DNA of 44,074 bases from Spirochaetaceae bacterium. Lineage in GTDB: Bacteria; Spirochaetota; Spirochaetia; Treponematales; Treponemataceae. This document shows positions 34,044 to 42,381 of this stretch, in pieces. Positions within the stretch are counted from its first letter, which is position 1; the number at the start of each line of letters is the position of its first letter. The DNA lies in contig JAGBFT010000033.1 in the NCBI GenBank assembly GCA_017936345.1, positions 1-44,074 of the forward strand. Reading direction: 5' to 3'. A program made the translations under genes and the position numbers. Under the pieces are notes generated by a model. That model was given only the letters and a program-made list of their open reading frames with translations, did no database searches and had not been told where the DNA came from.

Positions 34044-35705
34044 CTAAAGACGTTCCAATCTAATTGTCTTTGTTGTTAAATCACAAACCTCTGTGGGGCC
34101 GTAGTACTGGATGGCACCAGGGAAGAGGTAGCTGGTTTCAATGGCCCACTGGTCGCGATGGGCGGCAAACTCCAGGAAGGGCTTTCCATCCAGCTCCACC
34201 AGGGCCTTGCGGATAACGGGCTTCTTGGAGCCGTGCCGCTGCTCCATGTTCATCATCATGGTCAATGGAATACCACCTGCCGTCCACTGGGCTGCAGGAG
34301 CGGTCAGGTTACGAACAGATGAAAGATAACCTGTTACACCACTAGCAATCAACAAGAATGCAGTATATCCAAGGGCATAGCAGTAGTCGGCATCAAAGTT
34401 GGAGGGGAATGCACAGCGTCCCTCATAACCAAAGAAGTGGGTATAGGAGCTGAACTTACCTACGTAAGTCCCCTCCTTTCTCATCACAGCCAGTCGTTCC
34501 TCCACCATGGAAGCCAGCAGTTTTTCAGTCTCAATACGTGAAACCTGAACGTTTCCGTGGGGGTCACGATCTGCCAAGAACTGGGCGGCAATGGCTTCCG
34601 GCAAAGAGGCAAAGGTCTCGTAGGAAGGTGCAGTCAAATGGGCCTTCAGCCAGTCCTTGCGAGCGGCAAAACCAGCCAATCCATTAAATTCATCCTGATG
34701 ACCAGCCATTGTGTCATTAAGCTCTGCAATCAAGGTCTTCATTTCAGGAATGAATTCAACCAAGCCCTCTGGAATAAGAACAACCCCAAAGTTTTCCTTA
34801 TTCTCTGCACGCTTTGCAATTACCTTACAGATATCGTCCGTAATAGCTCGCAGGGTCATTTTCTTAGCCTCAACCTCCTCTGAAACCAGACAGATGTTAG
34901 GCTGGGTCTGGAGGGCACACTCCAGGGCAATGTGGCTGGCAGAACGCCCCATCAATTTAATAAAGTGCCAGTACTTTTTGGCACTATTTGCATCACGTCC
35001 AATATTTCCAATTAACTCAGAATAGGTTTTACAGGCAGTGTCAAAACCAAAGCTGGTTTCAATCTGCTCATTCTTTAAGTCACCGTCTATGGTCTTAGGC
35101 ACACCGATGACCCTAGTCTTCTTTCCCAACTCCAGAAAGCGTTCTGCCAACAAGGCAGCGTTTGTGTTGGAATCATCACCACCAATGATTACAATGGCAT
35201 CCAGATCAAGCTTTTCAGCAGTGGCAACGCTGGCTGCATACTGTTCTGGAGTTTCAATCTTTGTGCGGCCAGAACCAATCATGTCAAATCCACCAGTATT
35301 GCGGTATTCATCCATAAAGGAATCTGTAATCTCTACATATTCACCCTCGATAAGGCCAGAAGGACCACCAGTAAAACCGACAACAACTGAATCCTTGTTG
35401 CCCTTCTTGATTCCATCGTAAAGACCAGCAATAACGTTATGTCCACCAGGAGCCTGTCCACCGGAAAGGATAATACCCACCCGCAGCTTCTTTCCTGCAT
35501 TGGGATTGTTTCCCTGCTTAAACAATGCCTCTGGCTTTCCGTAGGTGTTCTTGAACAATTTTTCCAACTCGGCCTGGTCAGCGACGGCACTTGTAGGCTT
35601 ACCAAAATCAATCACAATGTTCTCGGGCTTGTTGTCTGCCAGAACAGCAGGCAGCTTTGGCTGATACCCATAGCGGGCTTTCTGCAGCGCAGATACAGTT
35701 TTCAT
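34044..35705 (-). CDS. pfp: Pyrophosphate-dependent 6-phosphofructokinase (long clade)
   Basis: 553 aa. Signatures: [22 protein letters not shown] (residues about 77-98), [22 protein letters not shown], where the second Asp marks PPi rather than ATP use, [10 protein letters not shown] with the catalytic Asp, and [11 protein letters not shown]. It interconverts fructose 6-phosphate and fructose 1,6-bisphosphate using PPi, so glycolysis saves ATP and is reversible at this step, as is usual in treponemes. GAGGAG lies 6 nt before the ATG. The upstream stretch to the tRNA-Met promoter (35706-35899) holds its leader; no promoter is clear. Confidence 0.95.
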   Translation of the reverse strand: MKTVSALQKARYGYQPKLPAVLADNKPENIVIDFGKPTSAVADQAELEKLFKNTYGKPEALFKQGNNPNAGKKLRVGIILSGGQAPGGHNVIAGLYDGIKKGNKDSVVVGFTGGPSGLIEGEYVEITDSFMDEYRNTGGFDMIGSGRTKIETPEQYAASVATAEKLDLDAIVIIGGDDSNTNAALLAERFLELGKKTRVIGVPKTIDGDLKNEQIETSFGFDTACKTYSELIGNIGRDANSAKKYWHFIKLMGRSASHIALECALQTQPNICLVSEEVEAKKMTLRAITDDICKVIAKRAENKENFGVVLIPEGLVEFIPEMKTLIAELNDTMAGHQDEFNGLAGFAARKDWLKAHLTAPSYETFASLPEAIAAQFLADRDPHGNVQVSRIETEKLLASMVEERLAVMRKEGTYVGKFSSYTHFFGYEGRCAFPSNFDADYCYALGYTAFLLIASGVTGYLSSVRNLTAPAAQWTAGGIPLTMMMNMEQRHGSKKPVIRKALVELDGKPFLEFAAHRDQWAIETSYLFPGAIQYYGPTEVCDLTTKTIRLERL

Positions 35706-35899
35706 GGCTTCTCCTCAAATTATGCGGACAGCGACAAAGCCCCGACTACAAGATTTCTTCAGGAGCAGGACATCGTCTCCGCATTTAATTAGATATATTT
35801 TACACTATTTCCACTATGTTTATCAAGGAGACTGTCCTTTCCAGATACATTCCGATGTCTCCATACTGTTTACCTCCTCCAAAAATTTTGAAAAATCTA

Positions 35900-35928
35900 T
35901 TGACTAATTCAAACTTGTCTGGTATAGT
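35900..35928 (+). promoter_or_regulatory. Sigma-70 promoter of tRNA-Met
   Basis: TTGACT (35900-35905), 17-nt spacer, TATAGT (35923-35928) preceded by TGG (extended -10). It lies 12 nt before the tRNA. Confidence 0.85.
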
Positions 35929-35940
35929 GTCCCTCGTCAC

Positions 35941-36013
35941 GGCGACATAGCTCAGTAGGTAGAGCAAACGGCTCATATCCGTTCGGTCATAGGTTCGATC
36001 CCTATTGTCGCTA
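35941..36013 (+). tRNA. tRNA-Met (anticodon CAU), elongator type
   Basis: 73 nt. Acceptor GGCGACA pairs with TGTCGCT (first pair G-T); D arm AGCTCAGTAGGTAGAGC; anticodon arm AACGG-CTCATAT-CCGTT with CAT at 35974-35976; T arm ATAGGTTCGATCCCTAT; discriminator A, no encoded CCA. It lacks the initiator features (unpaired first base, three G-C pairs beside the anticodon loop). A tRNA-Ile2 read through lysidine-modified CAU cannot be fully excluded. Confidence 0.92.
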
Positions 36014-36021
36014 CTTTACGG

Positions 36022-36054
36022 AAGGTAATTTGTGAAAACAAATTACCTTTTTTT
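36022..36054 (+). terminator. Rho-independent terminator of tRNA-Met
   Basis: Perfect 12-bp stem AAGGTAATTTGT / ACAAATTACCTT closed by a GAAA tetraloop and followed by a T run. Confidence 0.93.
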
Positions 36055-36086
36055 ATTTCAACATCTTTTTCTAGCTGGAGGCAACC

Positions 36087-37037
36087 ATGCTACCGGAAAT
36101 TTTCAAGGCTCCTTTCAAAGGAAGGTCACTTCTCAATTGGATTGATTACACTCCCCAAGAAATCCTGCAGTTTCTAGACCTGTCAGCCCAAGTCAAGACT
36201 GAATCCCGCAGGGGAGAAATTCATCAAAGATTTAGAGGCAAGACCATTGCCCTCATTTTTGAAAAGCGTTCCACAAGAACCCGTTGTTCATTTGAAACTG
36301 CCTTTGGAGAAGAAGGTGGTCACACTGTCTTCCTTTCTCCCCAGGACATTCAGCTGGGGGCAAAGGAATCCATTGAAGACACAGCCCGTGTTTTAGGCCG
36401 TATGTTCTCCGCCATTGAATTCCGCGGATTTTCCCAAAAGAACCTTGAGTTATTAGCTGAATATTCAGGTGTACCTGTTATCAATGGTCTCACCGATGAT
36501 TTTCATCCCACCCAAGCTCTGGCAGATGTCCTTACCCTCAAGGAGCATTTTGGTAAGATTGCAGGACTGAATCTTGCCTTCTGCGGAGACGGGAGAAATA
36601 ACGTCGCTCGTTCCCTGATGTTGATTTGTTCTAAGTTGGGAATCAATTTTACCGTCCTTTCTCCTGAAGAGCTCTTCCCCGATTCAGAAATTCAAGGGAT
36701 TTGCAAATCCTTTGCAGAAAAATCTGGGGCTAAAATTGCTATTTCAAAAGATATTTCCCTTGTAAAAGACGCTGATTGCGTTTATACTGATGTGTGGACT
36801 TCTATGGGAGAAGAGGCTCTCAAAGAAAGTCGCACCGCTCTTTTGAGACCCTATCAAGTTAATTCCGATTTGATGAAGGCTACCGGCAAGGAAGGCACCG
36901 TCTTTTTGCATTGCTTGCCTGCAGTCAAAGGAGAAGAGGTTACAGAAGAGGTTTTTGAAGGGGCAAAAAGTTTAGTTTGGGAACAGGCGGAAAATAGAAA
37001 GCATACTATCAAGGCTATTATGCTGGCTCTACTGTAG
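36087..37037 (+). CDS. argF: Ornithine carbamoyltransferase
   Basis: 316 aa. Carbamoyl-phosphate site KRSTRTRCSFE (about residues 54-64), FHPTQALADV, DVWTSMGEE and the ornithine-site FLHCLPA with Cys. The length and the SMG and HCLP motifs identify OTCase rather than aspartate carbamoyltransferase. It forms citrulline from ornithine and carbamoyl phosphate, either for arginine synthesis or, run backward with arginine deiminase, for ATP. No other arg or arc genes are in view, so the direction is open. GGAGG lies 6 nt before the ATG, about 32 nt after a terminator. Confidence 0.95.
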   Translation: MLPEIFKAPFKGRSLLNWIDYTPQEILQFLDLSAQVKTESRRGEIHQRFRGKTIALIFEKRSTRTRCSFETAFGEEGGHTVFLSPQDIQLGAKESIEDTARVLGRMFSAIEFRGFSQKNLELLAEYSGVPVINGLTDDFHPTQALADVLTLKEHFGKIAGLNLAFCGDGRNNVARSLMLICSKLGINFTVLSPEELFPDSEIQGICKSFAEKSGAKIAISKDISLVKDADCVYTDVWTSMGEEALKESRTALLRPYQVNSDLMKATGKEGTVFLHCLPAVKGEEVTEEVFEGAKSLVWEQAENRKHTIKAIMLALL

Positions 37038-37092
37038 TTTTCAACTAGACAAAAGTAAATCCTAACGTATAGGAAGTAAAAGGAGTTGCAGA

Positions 37093-37521
37093 ATGAAGAA
37101 AAACTTGCTTGCACTGTTGCTGGTGTTTGCTCTCACTGTAGCTGGGGCATTTGCTCAGGAACAGGCTGAACGGACAACAGAAAAGTACGATGGGAAAATG
37201 TCCTATCGCAACGTGATTGTCTACAAGGTTTTTGATCACAAGGATGTGGTTATTGTCATCTATGCAAAACATGGAAAAGACATGGGTCAAGTAATGATTC
37301 CCAAGAGTTGGACTCACGAAAATCCTCGTAAGCTTACCTACAGGACCTGTCCTCCAGGAATTAATCCTTACATGTCAGTGGTTACAATGGATGGTGAATT
37401 CCATAAGGTTATTCTCACCCTGCCCCATGTAAAGAGTCCCGACAGTTTGTGGACTGTTGCTAGTCCCCACTTGGACATTGGTGATGCTGCCAGTGCAGAA
37501 ACTTTGGAGTTAGACTACTAA
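37093..37521 (+). CDS. Secreted or periplasmic protein of unknown function
   Basis: 142 aa. A textbook signal peptide (KKNLLALLLVFALTVAGAFA, cleavage before QEQ) indicates export. The mature part is about 120 aa, beta-rich by pattern (NVIVYKVFDHKDVVIVIYAK), ending in an acidic tail. No known domain and no lipobox. A strong AAAGGAG site lies 8 nt before the ATG. It sits 55 nt after argF and 4 nt before the M24 peptidase gene. It resembles small conserved treponeme proteins, but I cannot name it. Confidence 0.8.
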   Translation: MKKNLLALLLVFALTVAGAFAQEQAERTTEKYDGKMSYRNVIVYKVFDHKDVVIVIYAKHGKDMGQVMIPKSWTHENPRKLTYRTCPPGINPYMSVVTMDGEFHKVILTLPHVKSPDSLWTVASPHLDIGDAASAETLELDY

Positions 37522-37525
37522 GCAA

Positions 37526-38782
37526 ATGACTTGTTTTGAAAAAATACAAGTTGTCTCACAACAAGAGTCAGCCATCTCAGCTTTGGATGGCTGGCTTTTT
37601 ACTGATTTTGCAGGCAGAGACAAACTTACACAAGACCTACTTCAATTGCCACCGGATGGCATGACTACCAGACGATGGATTTACCTTGTACACCCAACTG
37701 GTGAACCGCTAAAAATCCTTCATGCCATTGAACCCCATGCCTTAGATTCACTTCCGGGAGAGAAAAAGATTTTTTATTCTTCTCAGCAGGAACTAAAATC
37801 AGCATTGGCACAATACAAGGGCAAGACCCTGGCCCTTTTGTGGGATTCAAACCTACCTGTTATTTCAACTGTTGACGGAGGCTTTGTCTCCCTTCTCCAG
37901 CAAGAAGAAATAAAGATTACCAGTGCGGCAAGGCTCTTACAGAGATACAAGGGAATTCTTTCTCCAGCCAGTATAAGAAGCCAAGAAAGGGCAGCATCCC
38001 TGCTGTATACAATTATTCGTGACACATGGAATTTTATCTGCCAGCATTATAAGTCAAAGGAACCTTTGAATGAGCGGGCAGTACAAATATTTATCCTAGA
38101 GCAATTTATTAAATATAAACTTACCTCCAACCACAGTCCTGTTGTCGCCTTTGGACCACATAGCGGAGATCCCCACTATGAGGTTCCAGAAGACGGGGGC
38201 AAATATGCAGAAGAAGGAGACATAATTCAACTGGATATTTGGGCAAAAGAACGTCTTGCCGATGATGGACAGGGGGGATTTTCTGCGACTGTACCCGCTT
38301 ATGGAGACATTTCTTGGGTAGGAGTTTTTAGTGAAACGATACCAGAAGAAGCAGAAAAGAGATTTTCAATTTTGTGCAAGGCAAGAGATTCTGTCGAACA
38401 AGCTATTGGGCAAGCTACTGCAGAAGGAAAACGGCTTACAGGAGCGGAACTAGATATGCAGGTGCGTTCCATAATTCAAGATGCTGGATACGGACACTAC
38501 ATAAAACACAGAACAGGCCATGGAATTGATTCTGAGGTTCATGGTAGTGGCGTCAATCTAGACGGAAGCGAGTTTCCTGATTATAGACAGATTTTACCCG
38601 GCAGTAGTTTTTCCGTAGAACCAGGCATCTATGGTGAGGATTTTGGAATGAGAACAGAAATCGACATTTACATTGATGAGACAGGAATGCCCATTATTTC
38701 TGGGAAAAAATTCCAAAAGGAAAAACTGGGGGAACACTCCATTCCACAACAAAAAATTATGACAACCAAGGATGAGCTATGA
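37526..38782 (+). CDS. M24-family metallopeptidase (Xaa-Pro aminopeptidase-like)
   Basis: 418 aa. The C-terminal pita-bread domain keeps all five metal ligands: Asp237 (QLDIWA), Asp261 (YGDISW), His332 (HRTGHGID), Glu365 (SVEPGIYG), Glu378 (RTEID). His217 in GDPHYE is in the expected substrate-site position. The N-terminal roughly 150 residues form a creatinase-like domain. It likely removes N-terminal residues next to proline in the cytoplasm. Its stop overlaps the next start (ATGA), so the two are coupled. Confidence 0.88.
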   Translation: MTCFEKIQVVSQQESAISALDGWLFTDFAGRDKLTQDLLQLPPDGMTTRRWIYLVHPTGEPLKILHAIEPHALDSLPGEKKIFYSSQQELKSALAQYKGKTLALLWDSNLPVISTVDGGFVSLLQQEEIKITSAARLLQRYKGILSPASIRSQERAASLLYTIIRDTWNFICQHYKSKEPLNERAVQIFILEQFIKYKLTSNHSPVVAFGPHSGDPHYEVPEDGGKYAEEGDIIQLDIWAKERLADDGQGGFSATVPAYGDISWVGVFSETIPEEAEKRFSILCKARDSVEQAIGQATAEGKRLTGAELDMQVRSIIQDAGYGHYIKHRTGHGIDSEVHGSGVNLDGSEFPDYRQILPGSSFSVEPGIYGEDFGMRTEIDIYIDETGMPIISGKKFQKEKLGEHSIPQQKIMTTKDEL

Positions 38783-39777
38783 AAATTATAAATGACCAAC
38801 AAGCCCAGTCATTCAAGGAATTTGTGCAAGCCTATGATAGTCTGATTATCGTGGGGCACAAGGAACCTGATGGAGATTGTATTGCCTCCTCCTTAGGAGT
38901 TGCGGCAATTCTCAAAAAAATGGGAAAACCCTACCAACTGATTTCCGCTGGTCCATTTAAGAGAACAGAAATAAAGCCCTACGAAAAACTATTCGGAAAA
39001 CAAGCAACTATCCTTCAAACAGGGAAAAAAACAGGATTAATTATTGTTGATTGTGGAGAATTCAAGAGGATTGGAGAGGTCTTTTCTCAAGATACACTAG
39101 CAACTGATATGTCTTCCCTCCCAACCTTTTTCATTGACCATCATAAAACATCTTCTCCTGAGTCTGAACATTATATCATTGAGCCAACCTCCCCTGCCAC
39201 ATCATATTTGGTGCAGCAGCTTTACGAAAAACTCATTGGTCCTCTGGACAAGGAGACAGCCCAAATTCTTTTCTTTGGTTTGGCAACTGACACAGGTTAT
39301 TTCCGCTTTTTGGAGGAGAATTCCAGCGATATTTTCCAGGCAGCGTCCCGCTTAGTGGATGCAGGAGTGAGCCCTCGAACAACCTACGACAGTATGACCA
39401 GCGGAAAACCCTTTTCTACCAGAAAGCTTTTAGGTGTTACCCTGGCAAGAGCTACTCAATACTACAAGGGAAAGTTGATTATCACCTATGAAACCATGGA
39501 GGATACAAGAAATTATGGTGGAGAGGGACGGGATTCAGATAGTTTGTATCAACTCCTTTTGTCCTGCATTGACGTAGAAGTTGTAGTTTTTATACGTCAG
39601 GAAACAGAACAGTCCTGTACTATGGGATTGCGTTCTCGAGACCAGATAGATGTAAGTACTGTAGCGGCAGCCTTTGGAGGTGGTGGACATAAAAATGCAT
39701 CAGGCTGCAGCACCCTTGGCACCATTGAAGAATTAATCCCAAAAATACTTTCCGAGTTTGAGTCAAAATTGAAGTAA
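38779..39777 (+). CDS. DHH/DHHA1 phosphoesterase, NrnA-like (oligoribonuclease / pAp phosphatase)
   Basis: 332 aa. Manganese-site motifs of the DHH family: GHKEPDGDCIASSLG (residues 26-40), IVDCGE, FIDHH, and ATDTGYFRF. The C-terminal DHHA1 domain has FGGGGHKNASGC. NrnA-type proteins degrade 2-5 nt RNA and dephosphorylate pAp, standing in for Orn in bacteria that lack it. The gene is last in argF - secreted protein - M24 - DHH, and ends just before a very strong terminator. Confidence 0.9.
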   Translation: MKIINDQQAQSFKEFVQAYDSLIIVGHKEPDGDCIASSLGVAAILKKMGKPYQLISAGPFKRTEIKPYEKLFGKQATILQTGKKTGLIIVDCGEFKRIGEVFSQDTLATDMSSLPTFFIDHHKTSSPESEHYIIEPTSPATSYLVQQLYEKLIGPLDKETAQILFFGLATDTGYFRFLEENSSDIFQAASRLVDAGVSPRTTYDSMTSGKPFSTRKLLGVTLARATQYYKGKLIITYETMEDTRNYGGEGRDSDSLYQLLLSCIDVEVVVFIRQETEQSCTMGLRSRDQIDVSTVAAAFGGGGHKNASGCSTLGTIEELIPKILSEFESKLK

Positions 39778-39804
39778 CTTACAAAGAGCTCTCTATATTT
39801 AAAG

Positions 39805-39886
39805 TGTACCCTAAAACTGATATGTATCCCTTTTACTGGACAAAAGTAAAAGAGGTGCGTATCACCTTTGGGGTACATTTTTTTTT
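39805..39886 (+). terminator. Very long rho-independent terminator after the DHH gene
   Basis: Arms 39805-39837 and 39845-39877 pair over 31 positions, with one 2x2 internal loop, one C-A mismatch and four G-T pairs, around a GGACAAA loop. Nine T follow (39878-39886). The stem is about three times longer than termination needs. Confidence 0.88.
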
Positions 39887-39899
39887 CAAAGAAGAATAA

Positions 39900-39916
39900 T
39901 TTTTCTTAAAGAAAAA
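39900..39916 (+). promoter_or_regulatory. Candidate enhancer (UAS) upstream of the sigma-54 promoter
   Basis: Perfect inverted repeat TTTTTCTT-A-AAGAAAAA, 60 nt upstream of the -24 element, within the usual range of activator binding sites for sigma-54 promoters. AT-rich simple sequence could give this by chance. Confidence 0.3.
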
Positions 39917-39975
39917 AGGTATAAAAACCATGTCAAATAGCTCCAAAATATTAAATTCAAAAATAAAATAATAGT

Positions 39976-39991
39976 TGGCACGGTTCTTGCA
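39976..39991 (+). promoter_or_regulatory. Sigma-54 (RpoN) promoter
   Basis: TGGCACG-N4-TTGCA, an exact match to the -24/-12 consensus with correct spacing: GG at 39977-39978 and GC at 39989-39990. Transcription should begin near 40002, with AAGGAGG at 40012-40018 and the ATG at 40026. This implies control by a bacterial enhancer-binding protein not encoded in this window. Confidence 0.85.
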
Positions 39992-40025
39992 TCAAGTATT
40001 GTAACAAATATAAGGAGGCATGCAG

Positions 40026-40904
40026 ATGCTACAAGTAAACAAAATTTATTCACAGTTAATTTCAATGGAAATTTCAAAACAAGAGGCTTCCTCCCTCTTG
40101 CTGGGTGAAATTTTCAAGTCCCCACGCTACTACTGTATGGAACAATTGGAGGAGGACGAAATAAGTAATTTTCTCCTCTGGATTTACGACCAAATCCCAA
40201 GAATAATTGACAATTACAAGAACAAGGACTCGTCCTTTCTCACCTACTACACATCAAGCATACGATATAGGTATAAAAGTTGGAAACGATTGAATATAAA
40301 AAAACAAGTCTTTCAACATATTTTAGATAACCAACATTACCTTGAGTATAATGAAAAGCCAGGAGGATTTTTGGTTGCAGATCAGGACACTACCTATTCC
40401 GCATCATCGACAAGGAATTTACGATTACGGGAACCCCTGACAACAAAACAAGCCGAAACAATATTAGTGTTGGCCCTAAAAACATTTAAAACACTTTCTG
40501 GTAAAGTAACAGAAATGATACCACACCTTACAGGAATTTCTACACATGAATTCAATCACTATATCAACTTGATTGAAATAAAAATGACCAAACGCTTGCA
40601 AAAATTTGAAAAAATCGAAAAACGAACCAATGCATCCTATGTGCTGTGCCAACAATACACCTATGAATTATCAACCTTGGACACAGCTTCCAGTCAGTAT
40701 GATGTTGTTTTGCAAAAATACCATGCCCAGCAGAACACTTTAAATCGACTGAGAGACACACTTAGAGAATTCAACTTACAGCCAACAAATAAAATGATAG
40801 AAGAAGTCTTGTGTTTGCCAGATGGTAGTGTCAGAAGAATTTTGTCAAATGCAGATAAAAAAATCAAGCAAATTCTTCAGCTTATTGACCCTCTAAAGAA
40901 CTAA
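40026..40904 (+). CDS. Divergent sigma-70-like protein of unknown target
   Basis: 292 aa from the ATG at 40026, which has GGAGG 7 nt upstream; the ATG at 40020 is too close to that site. Two segments recall sigma-70 factors. Residues about 46-88 (EISNFLLWIYDQ... then KDSSFLTYYTSSIRYRYKSW) resemble region 2.1-2.2, with the KfDp..F..Y....IR pattern. Residues 257-284 (MIEEVLCLPDGSVRRILSNA, then DKKIKQIL) match the region 4.2 helix-turn-helix pattern iaevLglp.gtVksrl.rArkkL. The middle (about 150-250) is helical with no clear match and region 2.4 is not recognisable. It could be an alternative sigma factor or a sigma-mimic regulator. A sigma-54 promoter drives it, and rdgB follows 15 nt after. 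Confidence 0.55.
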   Translation: MLQVNKIYSQLISMEISKQEASSLLLGEIFKSPRYYCMEQLEEDEISNFLLWIYDQIPRIIDNYKNKDSSFLTYYTSSIRYRYKSWKRLNIKKQVFQHILDNQHYLEYNEKPGGFLVADQDTTYSASSTRNLRLREPLTTKQAETILVLALKTFKTLSGKVTEMIPHLTGISTHEFNHYINLIEIKMTKRLQKFEKIEKRTNASYVLCQQYTYELSTLDTASSQYDVVLQKYHAQQNTLNRLRDTLREFNLQPTNKMIEEVLCLPDGSVRRILSNADKKIKQILQLIDPLKN

Positions 40905-40919
40905 ATGGTAGGATACAGC

Positions 40920-41570
40920 ATGAAGATTTACTTTGCATCAGGAAATCTACACAAAAAACAAGAAATGGCAGCCCTATTTCCTGAATTCAACCTTGTAATA
41001 CCCTCAGAAGAAGGAATTGACTTTAATCCAGAAGAAAATGGAGCCACATTTTTGGAAAACAGTCTTATCAAGGCTCGCACCCTATGGAACCTTGTTCATC
41101 AGCCAGTCCTGGCAGATGATTCTGGAATATGCGTAGATATACTTGGTGGTATTCCTGGAATTTATTCTGCTCGATATGGAGGAAAAGACTTTCATCAAGG
41201 ACGTGCAGATGGTATTAAAATCACCCAAGCAGAGCAAAACCAATTTCTTATTGAAGAAACTGATTTTGCCATCCAGCAATGCAGAGCGCAAGGACTAGAT
41301 TTACCCAAAAACCCACGAAGTTGCCGTTATGTATGTGCAATGGTACTGTATCTTGGACCTGATAGATTTTTTTCTGCACAAGAAACAATGGAGGGACATC
41401 TTATCCAAAAACTGGACTTGGCACGGGGAACAGGTGGGTTTGGCTACGATCCAATAGTCATTCTCCAAGGAACAGATAAAACCATTGCAGAGCTTTCTGC
41501 GGGGGAAAAAAACACCCTCTCTCATCGGGGGAAGGCTGCAAAAATTTTAAGAAAAATACTTCTCTCCTAA
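40920..41570 (+). CDS. rdgB: XTP/dITP diphosphatase (RdgB/HAM1 family)
   Basis: 216 aa from the ATG at 40920, which has TAGGA 7 nt upstream; an in-frame ATG at 40905 adds five residues but has no site. Motifs: IYFASGNLHKKQEM at the start, LADDSGICVDILGGIPGIYSARYGG, GTGGFGYDPI and LSHRGKA. It hydrolyses ITP, dITP and XTP to monophosphates, keeping deaminated purines out of nucleic acids. A segment after the YGG (about residues 90-125) is longer than usual. It is cotranscribed with the sigma-like gene, so house-cleaning may rise with that regulon. Confidence 0.93.
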   Translation: MKIYFASGNLHKKQEMAALFPEFNLVIPSEEGIDFNPEENGATFLENSLIKARTLWNLVHQPVLADDSGICVDILGGIPGIYSARYGGKDFHQGRADGIKITQAEQNQFLIEETDFAIQQCRAQGLDLPKNPRSCRYVCAMVLYLGPDRFFSAQETMEGHLIQKLDLARGTGGFGYDPIVILQGTDKTIAELSAGEKNTLSHRGKAAKILRKILLS

Positions 41571-41587
41571 AATTTGTCCCTCAGTTC

Positions 41588-42376
41588 TTATGCATCTCCT
41601 AGTTTTTTAAAGATAAAAATTCTAGGAGATGCCTTCCCCATGTAGCGTAGGCCACAAGTTTTTCCACATTCAACCATGGCCTTTTCTGTATAAAAGGAAA
41701 CATGGGTTTTATCATCCTTATACCACCAGCCCTTGAAATCCATGTTAGAAACAATGGAGTCAGGAATTGGCAGAGTACCAATAGCCACATAACCATCTGC
41801 AGTACAAGATTGGGCAAGTCCAGAAAAACCTTCCCATGGATTTTCAAAATGTTCCGCCACTTCAAGACAGAGAACTAAATTTGCCGGTTCTTTTTTTCCA
41901 TTCGGAGAAAAGAAAGGATCCCAGCCGTAAATAAGTTCCTGCTTTGGAAGATATGAAAGGAAAAACGCAAGAAAATCAATACATTTTTCAACAGAATCAA
42001 TTCCATTAAAATCAGTTGATTTTGTAAAGGAACCATGGTCTTGTTGTCTTTTTAAAACAAGATGCAGCAAGTCTATCAAGGCAGGATTTGGACCACAACC
42101 ATAGTCTAAAATACTGGAGGGAGCAAAGGGCGCAAGAAAAGAAAAGGTATGATAGACAAAGGAAGTAAGAAAATGGACATACCCAAAATCATTTAGATTA
42201 TTATTATGCTGCCGGTATCTTGCAAGCTGCTGGGCCAAAGGTAAATGCTCTTTATCAGATAAAGAAATAGCCATACATTCCTTACAACGGAAATACTCTG
42301 TGACACCTTTTTTTGAGACAACAGGAAAAGGAAAAACCCCAGAATCACCACAAAATTTACACCTTGAAAAAGCCAT
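41588..42376 (-). CDS. SAM-dependent methyltransferase with N-terminal zinc ribbon
   Basis: 262 aa. Two CxxC pairs at the N-terminus (CKFC near residue 6, CKEC near residue 31) make a zinc ribbon. A class I methyltransferase domain follows: motif I ILDYGCGPNP, an acidic ligand in FNGIDS, LCLEVAEHF, and a late KTHVSFY. The type is Methyltransf_23-like; substrate unknown. TATAGT on the minus strand (42382-42387) ends 5 nt before the ATG and there is no Shine-Dalgarno. A perfect 11-bp inverted repeat covers its last codons. Confidence 0.82.
   Translation of the reverse strand: MAFSRCKFCGDSGVFPFPVVSKKGVTEYFRCKECMAISLSDKEHLPLAQQLARYRQHNNNLNDFGYVHFLTSFVYHTFSFLAPFAPSSILDYGCGPNPALIDLLHLVLKRQQDHGSFTKSTDFNGIDSVEKCIDFLAFFLSYLPKQELIYGWDPFFSPNGKKEPANLVLCLEVAEHFENPWEGFSGLAQSCTADGYVAIGTLPIPDSIVSNMDFKGWWYKDDKTHVSFYTEKAMVECGKTCGLRYMGKASPRIFIFKKLGDA
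41592..41632. repeat. 11-bp perfect inverted repeat over the methyltransferase 3' end
   Basis: GCATCTCCTAG (41592-41602) and CTAGGAGATGC (41622-41632) with a 19-nt AT-rich spacer. It encodes the last residues of the methyltransferase and lies 21 nt past the convergent rdgB stop. There is no T run on either outer side, so it is not a standard terminator. Confidence 0.7.
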
Positions 42377-42381
42377 GCAAA

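Noticed and set aside
39888..39975. Repeated AAAGAA / TTCTT runs as a direct-repeat array
   Set aside because: Low-complexity AT-rich sequence; only the one perfect inverted repeat was kept, with low confidence.
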